From Candidatus Roseilinea mizusawaensis (GTDB taxonomy: Bacteria > Chloroflexota > Anaerolineae > J036 > Brachytrichaceae): DNA of 64,000 nucleotides. Where the stretch lies: the NCBI GenBank assembly GCA_016841965.1, contig JAEANN010000046.1, positions 62,001 to 126,000 on the forward strand, written 5' to 3'. Of this stretch, positions 8,910-15,955 are shown one piece after another. The translations under genes and the position numbers were made by a program. How positions within the stretch are numbered: position 1 is the first letter of the stretch; each line of letters begins with the position of its first letter. Below the pieces are notes generated by a model. It was not told the origin of the DNA. It searched no databases and was given only the letters and a program-made list of their open reading frames with translations.

Positions 8910-9731
8910 ATGAATGCAACGGTGACAGTGCCGGAAAAGTCAGGGCTGGCCGGCCTGAACCCCTTGAGCAAGATCGCGGCGGTATTGCCGGCAATGCTGT
9001 TTGTCGCGCTGACGACCGATGTGTGGTCGCCGCTGGCGATCGCCGGCCTGGCGCTGGTTGTGTTAATGGGCGTTGGCCGCATCTCGCCGATGCGTTTGGC
9101 GCGCGCGCTGGGGCCGGTTGCGCTGGTTGTGCTGGGTTTTCTGCTGCTGTATCCACTGGTGGTGCGGCGCGAACTGGTGGCAGGCACACCTGTGTTCCTC
9201 GATCTGGGCTGGGCGGTTATTCACGAGGCTGCGCTGGAACTGGGCCTGACTGCCGGCCTGCGCATCTTTGCTTTTGTAGCCCTCACGATGATCTTCAATT
9301 TGACGACCGACGCGCATGATTTTGCGCGCGCGCTGGTGCAGCAGGCGCGTGTGCCGTACCGCGTCGGCTATGCAGCCATGGCTGCGCTGCGCTTTGCCCC
9401 GTTGCTGCGCCATGAGCTGAGCGTCATTCGCGCAGCGCACCGCCTGCGCGGATTGGGCGAGGCCGGCAGCCTGCGCGATCGCTTGGACATGCTATGGCGC
9501 ACCGCTGTGCCGTTGCTGGCATCGGCCATTCGCCGGGCCGAGCGCGCCGCGTTGGCCATGGATGGCCGCGCCTTCGGTGCATATCCCACGCGCACGCATT
9601 TGCGCCGCATGACATTCACCGGCCGCGATGTGGCCTTTGTGGCCGGCTTCTGGTTGCTGACGGCCCTGCTGGTGATTGCCTTGGCGCAACTCGGCCTGTT
9701 GGGGCCGCTGGCCTTTGTGCAGCGCGTGTAG
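8910..9731 (+). CDS. ECF transporter transmembrane protein EcfT (CbiQ/YkoC-like)
   Basis: A 273-residue membrane protein with about six helices. The cytoplasmic coupling region (R-A-A-H-R-L-R-G-L-G, then R-A-E-R-A-A-L-A-M-D-G-R-A-F-G-A) carries the Ala-Arg-Gly-type motifs that contact the ATPases in the EcfT/CbiQ family. ATG 8910 is preferred over TTG 8904 because a G-rich site (GGGGGTGAG) lies at a suitable distance. The start lies 3 bases after the ATPase stop. Together with the genes at 6159, 6763 and 7135 it makes a complete ECF importer. The gene converges with the CobW-like gene. Confidence 0.85.
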   Translation: MNATVTVPEKSGLAGLNPLSKIAAVLPAMLFVALTTDVWSPLAIAGLALVVLMGVGRISPMRLARALGPVALVVLGFLLLYPLVVRRELVAGTPVFLDLGWAVIHEAALELGLTAGLRIFAFVALTMIFNLTTDAHDFARALVQQARVPYRVGYAAMAALRFAPLLRHELSVIRAAHRLRGLGEAGSLRDRLDMLWRTAVPLLASAIRRAERAALAMDGRAFGAYPTRTHLRRMTFTGRDVAFVAGFWLLTALLVIALAQLGLLGPLAFVQRV

Positions 9732-9737
9732 CCTGTA

Positions 9738-9759
9738 GGGCAAGCCGCCAGGCTTGCCC
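9738..9759. terminator. Perfect hairpin between convergent genes
   Basis: GGGCAAGCC (9738-9746) and GGCTTGCCC (9751-9759) form a perfect 9-bp stem with a 4-base loop, directly after EcfT and before the end of the CobW-like gene on the other strand. The right arm is repeated again near 9779-9790. There is no T tract; use as a bidirectional terminator is inferred. Confidence 0.45.
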
Positions 9760-9806
9760 ATATGCGTCCCTGAATCTGCCAGGCTTGCCCAGGCCCGTTC
9801 TGTTGC

Positions 9807-10895
9807 TCAGGTGATGCGATGGGTGGGGGTGGGGAAGGCTGGATGGAACGCCGACAGATTCGACTCGCGCGCGACTGCGCCGGTTTGTGCCGCTGTGTGC
9901 TGCACTGCGTTGCCGATCAACTCGCGCAAGTTCTGGGCCGATGTCTCCACCCGCGCATTCACCATCAGCGTAATCTGATTGCCGGGGATATCCGGCACAT
10001 GCGCCTGCCAGTCCGGTTCGGTCAATGTCGGCAGGCTGATCTTGATCTCTTCCCCCTGCCTGCCGCTGCGTATCAGGAATTTGACATGTCCGATAGGGGT
10101 TGCCTGCCCGGCAACCCTCTGTGTAATCGTTTCGATGAACATCAGCACAACCTGGCGCGCCGTGCCATCAGGAACATCGAAATGCACGGCCTCGTCCAGC
10201 CAGGCCAGGTGCGCCTCGCCGGTGCCATAGCGCTGATAGTCGATCTCCACGCTGGTGCGCGGCGGCGCGATTGCGCCAGACTCCAGCAGCGCAATCCATT
10301 CGGCGATCTGTTCAGGCCGGCGTGAATCTTGCAAGCGCACATGCTTGCCGGGGAAGCGTGCCTGGGCCAGGCTGATTGTGCTTTCGGCTTGTTGTGGGCT
10401 GAGCAAGTCAGCCTTGTTCAGGATGAGCAGATTGGCTTCCTCGATCTGCTTGTCGAAGATGTACACCACGTCATCGCTGAACGGCATAGGTTGGTCGAGC
10501 AGCCGGCGGCGCAATAGCCGGATGTCGGTGAATACGGTGTAGGTGTCCAACGACAGGTTTGCCGTGCCCAGCTCGAGAAACGGCTTGACGACTGTGGCGA
10601 CCACATCGGCGCACGATCCAACCGACTCGGCGAAGATCACGTCCGGCTGAGCCGAGTCTTTCAACTGGCTCAGCCGGGCGCCCAGATCGTCGTAGTTGCA
10701 GCAGAAGCAACCACCGGTCACCTCGACGGTTGGCAGGCGCGCGGCCTGAAAGAAAGCCGTGTCCACCAGGAATTTGCCCTGGTCATTCGTGACGACGCCG
10801 ACGCGCCGGCCCTGACTCATCAAGTGGCGCGCCGCGCCGATGATGGCCGTGGTTTTGCCGCTGCCAAGAAACCCGCCGATCAGATGGAATCTCAT
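9807..10895 (-). CDS. CobW/G3E-family GTPase, likely metallochaperone-type
   Basis: A 362-residue G3E-family protein. Walker A G-G-F-L-G-S-G-K-T-T is at residues 7-16, the metal-binding G-G-C-F-C-C lies at 61-66 (Cys63, Cys65, Cys66) and the guanine-specificity motif N-K-A-D follows later. Such proteins use GTP to deliver a metal (Zn, Co or other) or to service a cobamide enzyme. ATG 10895 is taken as start rather than TTG 10901. It follows, on the same strand, the UroD/MtaA-like methyltransferase gene, with a 7-bp repeat array between; service to that enzyme (zinc or corrinoid) is a reasonable inference. The C-terminal 100 residues diverge from canonical CobW proteins. Confidence 0.82.
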   Translation of the reverse strand: MRFHLIGGFLGSGKTTAIIGAARHLMSQGRRVGVVTNDQGKFLVDTAFFQAARLPTVEVTGGCFCCNYDDLGARLSQLKDSAQPDVIFAESVGSCADVVATVVKPFLELGTANLSLDTYTVFTDIRLLRRRLLDQPMPFSDDVVYIFDKQIEEANLLILNKADLLSPQQAESTISLAQARFPGKHVRLQDSRRPEQIAEWIALLESGAIAPPRTSVEIDYQRYGTGEAHLAWLDEAVHFDVPDGTARQVVLMFIETITQRVAGQATPIGHVKFLIRSGRQGEEIKISLPTLTEPDWQAHVPDIPGNQITLMVNARVETSAQNLRELIGNAVQHTAAQTGAVARESNLSAFHPAFPTPTHRIT

Positions 10896-10925
10896 TGCCA
10901 ACGCGAAATATTGTTCAGGTTCTTA

Positions 10926-11073
10926 AGGTTGAAGGTTAAAGGTTGAGAGTTCAGAGTTCAGAGTACAGAGTACAGAGTTGGGTGCTGCGCTCTGTATTCT
11001 GTATTCTGTACTCTGTACTCTGTATTCTGTACTCTGTCGTCTGACCACTGACTACTGACAACTGACTACTGCT
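10926..11073. repeat. Long array of about 20 heptad units in two opposed halves (heptad locus 2)
   Basis: From 10926 eight 7-bp units run in one sense (AGGTTGA... GAGTTCA, GAGTACA, GAGTTGG), then after an 8-bp spacer (10982-10989) twelve or so units run in the opposed sense (CTCTGTA, TTCTGTA, CTCTGTA ... TACTGAC). The GAGTACA and CTCTGTA runs are complementary and can form a long hairpin. The array covers the whole intergenic region and includes the TAG stop codon (11066-11068) of the methyltransferase gene. Confidence 0.9.
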
Positions 11074-12457
11074 GACCGCCGCTCCCCGCCGCCTCGATTT
11101 CTGCGATCAGTTCTTTCTTCGACGGGATGATGGAGGAGAATTTAAGCTGGCCGTTGATGACGATGGCCGGCAGATTCTTCAGTCCCAGTTTCATCACGCG
11201 GGCGATGTTCTCTGGCTCCAGGATCTTGTACTCGACGTACTCCATCTTGTCGCCCAGATCCTGCTTGGCGGCGGCGACGGCGCCCACCATGTAGGTGCAT
11301 GCCGCACAAGTGGCCGAGTCGATGGTGAAGACTTCGACGAGGGGTTTGGTCAGCCTGGCGTAATCCGGCATCGGCACGTCGATGTTGAAGCCTTGCGAGG
11401 TATAGTTGGCCAGCGCCTTGCCGATGCTCTCGGGGTCGCGCACGGCTTGCAGCGCGCCGATGGTGTTCTCTACCGGAATGTCGTAGGGCATGTCGCAGCC
11501 CGGGGCCAGGATGAAGTTGCGCAGGCCCTGCTCGGTAGCCCTGAGCGTTGCCAGCAGATCGACCACAAATTTCATGTTGTCCTGTTGTGTGCCCAGTAAC
11601 ATCGTCGAGGTCAGCGGGATGTTACCGCCGATGGCGATGTTGTAACGGTCGGTGATTGCTTTGGCTTTCACCATGTCGATGTTTTCATCGATGCCGATCG
11701 AGTCCGGGCCGGTCAGGCACATCTGCTCAATGTTCTTGGTGGCGTCGCCGCACACGAAGTAGGACGAGAACACGCCGCGCGCGCGGATGAAATCAAACAC
11801 ACTGCGCACCGGCTCGTTCAGCAGCCGGCGGAAATGCTTTGGCGAGATTTGCGACACCAGCGGATCGACGATGGCAATGACGTCCATGCCGGCCTCGATG
11901 TAGAACTCGGCCATGCGCTTGTTGACGGCAGTCGTGTAGGCCAGCAAGCCGTCGAGGAATTCCTCGTTCTCGTACATGTCCATGAATATCTCGGTGCCGC
12001 GCAAGTGCGAGGCGAGTGTGAACGGGCCGCAGATTAGTCCGTACAGGGCGGTCTTCTCGCCCACGGCCTGCTTCATGGCGTGCATGGTGTCGAGAATCAG
12101 CGGGAGTCGGCCATCGGTTTTCTCTGGCAGCCGCGTTGGTACTTCGGCTTTGAAGGCCAGGGGATGTGTGGCCACAGATGGCGGTGTGCGTTCTGCCCAT
12201 GCCAGCTTGCAGCCCAGAATCTCGGCTTCGACCTGCAAGTCGAACAGAACCGGCTGGCCGTCTGGCTGATACTGCGCGTTGACTTCGATGAGCGATTCGA
12301 GCAGCTTGTTGCCGTCTGTGAGTACTTCGGTGGCGCTATAGCCTTTTAGCTTCCCGGCGTGAACGCCGGCGAATGGCACCCACGGAACGGAATCGGTCTG
12401 CTCGTGGCGAAGTGTGGCGAGCAACAATTGCTTGCCGGTGAGAGAAGGTGTAGTCAT
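11066..12457 (-). CDS. UroD/MtaA-like corrinoid methyltransferase fused to thioredoxin-like domain
   Basis: A 463-residue two-domain protein. Residues about 5-350 follow the uroporphyrinogen decarboxylase/MtaA/CmuA family, whose methyltransferase members move methyl groups to or from a corrinoid using zinc. The zinc Cys pair seems present (V-C-G at about 235, G-C-D-M-P at about 320), but the His normally two residues before the first Cys is Phe (Y-F-V-C-G). Residues about 375-455 form a thioredoxin-like domain with a C-A-A-C centre and L-P-A-I-V-I-N-G. The start at 12457 is the only good ATG. The neighbour is a CobW-like GTPase. The methyl substrate is unknown and no separate corrinoid protein is visible here. 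Confidence 0.82.
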   Translation of the reverse strand: MTTPSLTGKQLLLATLRHEQTDSVPWVPFAGVHAGKLKGYSATEVLTDGNKLLESLIEVNAQYQPDGQPVLFDLQVEAEILGCKLAWAERTPPSVATHPLAFKAEVPTRLPEKTDGRLPLILDTMHAMKQAVGEKTALYGLICGPFTLASHLRGTEIFMDMYENEEFLDGLLAYTTAVNKRMAEFYIEAGMDVIAIVDPLVSQISPKHFRRLLNEPVRSVFDFIRARGVFSSYFVCGDATKNIEQMCLTGPDSIGIDENIDMVKAKAITDRYNIAIGGNIPLTSTMLLGTQQDNMKFVVDLLATLRATEQGLRNFILAPGCDMPYDIPVENTIGALQAVRDPESIGKALANYTSQGFNIDVPMPDYARLTKPLVEVFTIDSATCAACTYMVGAVAAAKQDLGDKMEYVEYKILEPENIARVMKLGLKNLPAIVINGQLKFSSIIPSKKELIAEIEAAGSGGQQ

Positions 12458-12591
12458 GGTTGGTGTGTACTACCTGCAATGAGAACCTGGTTTCAGGCCA
12501 GGCGCCATTCTACCTGCGAGCCGATAACACCCGTTGGTGGATCAGTGCGCCGGGTTGGTAAACTAGTGCTGAGTCCGCAGAGGCCCGCTGT

Positions 12592-13050
12592 ATGGACGCT
12601 GGCATGGCAGACGAGACCAATGACGATGTGGTGGTCAATGCGCGCGTGCGTATTCCGCGCGCGGAGTTGACTTATCGTTTTGCGCGCGCCGGCGGGCCGG
12701 GGGGCCAGCACGTCAACAAGGTCGAGACGGCCGTTGAGCTGTGGTTCGATCTGGCGCGCACGCCCAGCTTGAGCGAAGCAGAGCGCGCGCAGGCCATGCA
12801 AAAGCTGGCGTCGCATCTCGACCAGGCCGGCATGATGCGCCTGGTGTCGCGCTCCGAACGCAGCCAGCTCGCCAACCGCGAACAGGTCACGCAGCGATTT
12901 GCCGAATTGCTGGCGCGCGCGTTGATCGCGCCGAAGGCGCGCAAGCGGGTCAGGCCGTCGCGGGCAGCCAGGGCGCGCCGCGTGTCGGCCAAGCGTCGCG
13001 TCGGCGCAGCCAAGCGGCTGCGCGCGCCGGTGTGGGACATGGAAGAGTAG
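12592..13050 (+). CDS. arfB: Alternative ribosome-rescue peptidyl-tRNA hydrolase, ArfB-like
   Basis: A 152-residue protein with the release-factor catalytic motif G-G-P-G-G-Q-H-V-N-K-V (GGQ at 37-39) and a very basic C-terminal tail (R/K-rich over the last 35 residues) that in ArfB/YaeJ enters the empty mRNA channel. It lacks the codon-recognition domains of RF1/RF2, and its length fits ArfB. It would release nascent chains from ribosomes stalled on non-stop mRNA. The start could also be ATG 12604; neither has a clear ribosome site. It is divergent from the methyltransferase gene. Confidence 0.86.
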   Translation: MDAGMADETNDDVVVNARVRIPRAELTYRFARAGGPGGQHVNKVETAVELWFDLARTPSLSEAERAQAMQKLASHLDQAGMMRLVSRSERSQLANREQVTQRFAELLARALIAPKARKRVRPSRAARARRVSAKRRVGAAKRLRAPVWDMEE

Positions 13051-13145
13051 GGTATCAGTGCCGGCGGGTATACTTGCCCCCTGTTCCAAACCATATCTCA
13101 TAGCGATGCAGACCGCATCGAAAACCCTCAACTGCGAAACAACAC

Positions 13146-14102
13146 ATGGACCAAGCTCAAGCTCCTTCTCCTTCTGTCTCTGCGCCGGCTGCTCAGCCCG
13201 CTACGCGCAATCGCTCGTTGATCGACTACTTCTGGGTGACGGCGCGCGGCCTTTGCATGGGCGCAGCCGATGTGGTGCCGGGCGTTTCTGGCGGCACGAT
13301 GGCGTTTATCCTGGGCATCTACGACGAATTGATCAGCGCGATCCACGCAGTCAATATCCGGTTTGTTCGGCGACTGATCGGCCTGCGCTGGCGCGAGGCG
13401 TTCGCAGAGTTTCCCTGGCGATTCCTGCTGGCGCTGGGGATGGGCATTGGCCTGGCGATTGTGATCCTCTCGCGGCCGCTGAGCCATGCGCTGCAGACAA
13501 GTCCTTCGCTGGTGTGGGCGTTCTTCTTCGGTCTGGTGCTGGCGTCGGTGTTGGTGGTGCGCAAGCGCGTCCGCCGCTGGACGCCGGCGACGATTGCGCT
13601 GGGGCTTGTGGCAGTGGTCGGCGCGTACATTCTGGTGGGGCTGACGCCGACCGAGACGCCGAACGACGCCTGGTTCATTTTCATCAGCGGCGCGATTGCC
13701 ATCTGCGCCATGATTCTGCCCGGCATTTCTGGCTCGTTTATCCTGGTGTTGTTGGGCAAATATCAGCACATTCTGGGCGCAGTGACTCGCCTGGATGTAG
13801 CCACGCTGGCGATTTTCGTTGCCGGCTGCGCAGTTGGCATCATCGCATTTGCGCGGGTGCTGCGCTGGCTGCTGCGCCATCATCACGATCCGACTGTGGC
13901 TGCGCTGGCCGGCTTCATGCTCGGCTCGTTGCGCAAGGTGTGGCCGTGGAAAGATGCAGTGGATGCGCAGGCCAATGTGCTCCCCGGCGCATTCACGCCT
14001 GAAGTGGCCCTGGCGCTCGGCTTGATGGTTGTGGGCGTGGCTCTGGTGATTGCCATCGATCGACTTGCCGAGCGCGCGCAGGCCGCGCCGGCAGCGCATT
14101 AA
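13146..14102 (+). CDS. DUF368 membrane protein (polyprenyl-phosphate transporter type)
   Basis: A 318-residue polytopic protein with a Pro/Ala-rich N-terminal 25 residues. The two internally similar motifs of DUF368 are clear: G-A-A-D-V-V-P-G-V-S-G-G-T near residue 40 and I-C-A-M-I-L-P-G-I-S-G-S-F near residue 190. Members of DUF368 have been identified as transporters that return undecaprenyl phosphate across the membrane for reuse in cell-envelope synthesis. Eight to ten helices are expected. A short hairpin (13107-13123) lies upstream. Function is taken from the family; nothing nearby contradicts it. Confidence 0.85.
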   Translation: MDQAQAPSPSVSAPAAQPATRNRSLIDYFWVTARGLCMGAADVVPGVSGGTMAFILGIYDELISAIHAVNIRFVRRLIGLRWREAFAEFPWRFLLALGMGIGLAIVILSRPLSHALQTSPSLVWAFFFGLVLASVLVVRKRVRRWTPATIALGLVAVVGAYILVGLTPTETPNDAWFIFISGAIAICAMILPGISGSFILVLLGKYQHILGAVTRLDVATLAIFVAGCAVGIIAFARVLRWLLRHHHDPTVAALAGFMLGSLRKVWPWKDAVDAQANVLPGAFTPEVALALGLMVVGVALVIAIDRLAERAQAAPAAH

Positions 14103-14111
14103 CGCAGGCTT

Positions 14112-14222
14112 TCAGGTCAACAGCGCCGAGAATATCTTGACAACCAGCGGGGCGATCAATGCCACACCAACGCCATACGAATGGTGAGCCTGACGATGTG
14201 GGCTGTGTAGCGCCGGCCCAGT
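14112..14222 (-). pseudogene. Fragment resembling a C-terminal membrane helix
   Basis: Directly after the stop of the feoA-like frame, and in the same frame, 36 sense codons run to a TGA at 14112-14114. The last 20 residues (Y-G-V-G-V-A-L-I-A-P-L-V-V ...) read as a membrane helix followed by a short tail. There is no start codon with a ribosome site and no family can be assigned. It is best read as the end of a lost membrane-protein gene. Confidence 0.35.
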
Positions 14223-14452
14223 TCACGTATCAAAACCGCCAGCAGATGCGATCTGCCGGCCCAATCCAATCGAGCGCCCATCCACTTTGATCAATGCCGG
14301 CCCTTCACGCGGCGCAACCTGCGTGACGCGCACCCACACGCCGGCTACCACCCCAAGCTGGCTCAGTTTGGCTACTAACGTGCGTCCCCCTTCAAGCCGA
14401 TGATGTGCGCCTGGCGTCCACGTGGCAGCTCGAGGAGCGACTGCTCGGCCAT
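14223..14452 (-). pseudogene. FeoA-like ferrous iron transport protein, frameshifted
   Basis: The first 25 codons from ATG 14452 (L-P-R-G-R-Q-A-H-I-I-G-L-K-G) and the following codons in the next frame (T-L-V-A-K-L-S-Q-L-G-V-V-A-G-V-W-V-R-V) together make a complete FeoA/SH3-like protein of 76 residues, the usual size. The two frames join if one G is restored in the G5 run near 14391-14395 (AAGGGGGAC), giving G-L-K-G-G-R-T-L-V. As written, translation stops at two adjacent TAG codons. Either a real one-base deletion, a phase-variable G tract, or a sequencing error in a homopolymer. No feoB is nearby. Confidence 0.7.
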
Positions 14453-14778
14453 TACCGCATCACCCTGGTGCAGAAAAAAAGAGGGAGTTTGGGCAATAAC
14501 TCTTTGTGGGGCAAAAGTGTTGGGGGGAGGAACACTTTTGGGAGGTCCCAGAGCTGCCCAGCTCCCAAGCGCAAGTGTATCAGCAATTGCGCAAGCGTCA
14601 AGGGTGCTTTCATTCTTGACAGGCCACGCACGTCGAACAGCCAGCCGCCGATTGTCGAACCCGCTATTCCCGCCAGGTTGGTCAGTGTTGTAAGCATATC
14701 TTGACTGTTCGCTTTGAATCCGCCGCGCGCTTGTCTGGCTCGGGCCGGCGAGACGAGATATGGCCTGTGGCATGGGTG
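14453..14778 (-). other. Degenerate stretch with remnant of a membrane protein
   Basis: An open minus-strand frame through 14452-14697 and further upstream includes a convincing membrane-like segment (L-T-N-L-A-G-I-A-G-S-T-I-G-G-W-L-F) and then turns into low-quality sequence around a strong inverted repeat. Its TAA overlaps the feoA ATG (TAATG). No intact start or recognised family was found, so I treat it as a relic rather than a gene. Confidence 0.4.
14512..14540. repeat. Perfect 10-bp inverted repeat in AT-richer patch
   Basis: CAAAAGTGTT (14512-14521) and AACACTTTTG (14531-14540) surround the loop GGGGGGAGG. On the minus strand a T7 run follows about 35 bases further on. The patch 14470-14545 is markedly less GC-rich than its surroundings and looks unlike the rest of the window; it could be a small inserted element or an old terminator. 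Confidence 0.6.
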
Positions 14779-15864
14779 TCAGTTGTGCGCCGGCCTGGAG
14801 GCGTGGAACACACTACTGACGATCTCGCCGGCCGGCATGACCACGACCAAGGCATGTGGATCACTCGCCAGGGTCAGCGCTTTTAACTGCGCCACTTCAG
14901 TTGCCGTGATGGCTATAAGCAGTACGCTGCGATCTTGCCCACTGTGCACGCTCTCACCTTTCCAGGCAGTCACGCCGCATTTCATCTCAGACACGATGCG
15001 ATTTGAGATCACCTGAGCCTGACTCGTCACAATCAGACACAGCAATTGCGAACCACTGGCTTGTGCCTGCGCTGAGGGGGCGCGGTCGGTCTGTTTTGAG
15101 CTGCTTTGTCGCAACGCCTTCAGCAGATCGATGTCGCCGGTCTCGAACTTGTCCAATATCTCGCCGCTCGCCTGGTGCAAACGGGTTGTAGCCAGGCCGA
15201 TCCCGAAGAGCAGCGCATAGAACGCCACCCCTGCGGCGAGCACGATCTCGCCGGCCAGAGGACCAAGCGCAGACCGTGCCACGAACTCCGGCCATGAAGC
15301 GGCAACATTGGGATGGATGTAGGACTTAAGAATCCAGGCCAGACCCAGCACCAGAAACATCCAGGAGTAGTTGCGCCGGAAGCGCCGGCCCAGCGCTTCC
15401 CACATGCTGATCGGAAACTGGGGGTGCAGCAGACTTTGCGCCAGATTCTCTGCCCAGTCTGGCTGCGGGCTGAATGGCGGCACAAGCATCGCGGCGAAAA
15501 AATCCGTTTCCATCAGCCGCGTGCGCAGGCTCCACAATTCGTAGTAACGATAGCGCCGAGCTTCGATCCATAGGAACAGGGCGATAAGCAGTGTGTTGAG
15601 GATGATGACGCCGTGATGATGCGCCGGCGCGCTTAGCGAGAAAGTGATGGCAGCGCTGGTCGAAACCACCGCCCAGTTGGTAGTTGCATCCAGGCGATTG
15701 CGCCATGTATTGCTGCGCTGTATTTCGGCGCGGTAATAGTGCACCATGGCGGTGGTGAACTCAGAGGGGCGCAGTTCGTAGCCGCGAAAGCGCCATACCG
15801 GCTTGCTCTGAGCACGCGATGACGACGCATACTCTGAATCAGAATGATTCGTGAATTCGTCCAT
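14779..15864 (-). CDS. DUF2270 membrane protein with C-terminal DUF2179-like domain
   Basis: A 361-residue protein. Residues about 30-235 match DUF2270: E-F-T-T-A-M-V-H-Y-Y-R-A-E, N-T-W-R-N-R-L-D-A-T-T-N-W-A-V-V, then E-A-R-R-Y-R-Y-Y-E-L-W, with four hydrophobic segments. After a linker, residues about 275-355 look like the DUF2179 (YitT C-terminal) ligand-binding fold: G-V-T-A-W-K-G, then R-S-V-L-L-I-A-I-T, and D-P-H-A-L-V-V-V-M. This pairing is not one I know. ATG 15864 is preferred; ATG 15894 and farther starts add residues that look non-coding. The function of both domains is unknown; a small-molecule sensor at the membrane is a guess. Confidence 0.78.
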   Translation of the reverse strand: MDEFTNHSDSEYASSSRAQSKPVWRFRGYELRPSEFTTAMVHYYRAEIQRSNTWRNRLDATTNWAVVSTSAAITFSLSAPAHHHGVIILNTLLIALFLWIEARRYRYYELWSLRTRLMETDFFAAMLVPPFSPQPDWAENLAQSLLHPQFPISMWEALGRRFRRNYSWMFLVLGLAWILKSYIHPNVAASWPEFVARSALGPLAGEIVLAAGVAFYALLFGIGLATTRLHQASGEILDKFETGDIDLLKALRQSSSKQTDRAPSAQAQASGSQLLCLIVTSQAQVISNRIVSEMKCGVTAWKGESVHSGQDRSVLLIAITATEVAQLKALTLASDPHALVVVMPAGEIVSSVFHASRPAHN

Positions 15865-15955
15865 TTGCTCTGTGCTGCCGCGAGTGTATCCCATGTGGGG
15901 CAAGCGATGTAGCCCCCAGCCGTAAGCTGCATGTAGGGCAAGCCCTGTCGTCCTG

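Noticed and set aside
7960-9189. Minus-strand 409-codon frame opposite the ECF ATPase
   Set aside because: Antisense shadow; composition is unnatural and the opposite strand has all ABC motifs.
10926-11073. CRISPR-like array
   Set aside because: The units are only 7 bp with no spacers and change orientation midway; no cas genes nearby.
13128-14099. Long minus-strand open frame opposite the DUF368 gene
   Set aside because: It is rich in His, Gln, Arg and Asn as expected from antisense of hydrophobic GC-rich coding sequence, and the plus-strand protein has clear family motifs.
14452-14697. 81-codon minus-strand frame ending on the feoA ATG
   Set aside because: Only its first 25 residues look like protein; the rest is translation of the inverted-repeat patch, so it was kept only as part of the degenerate stretch.
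14375-14773. 133-codon minus-strand frame as one gene
   Set aside because: It joins an antisense-looking N-terminus with the first 25 codons of the feoA-like frame; the FeoA motif continues in a different frame, so this is not a real protein.
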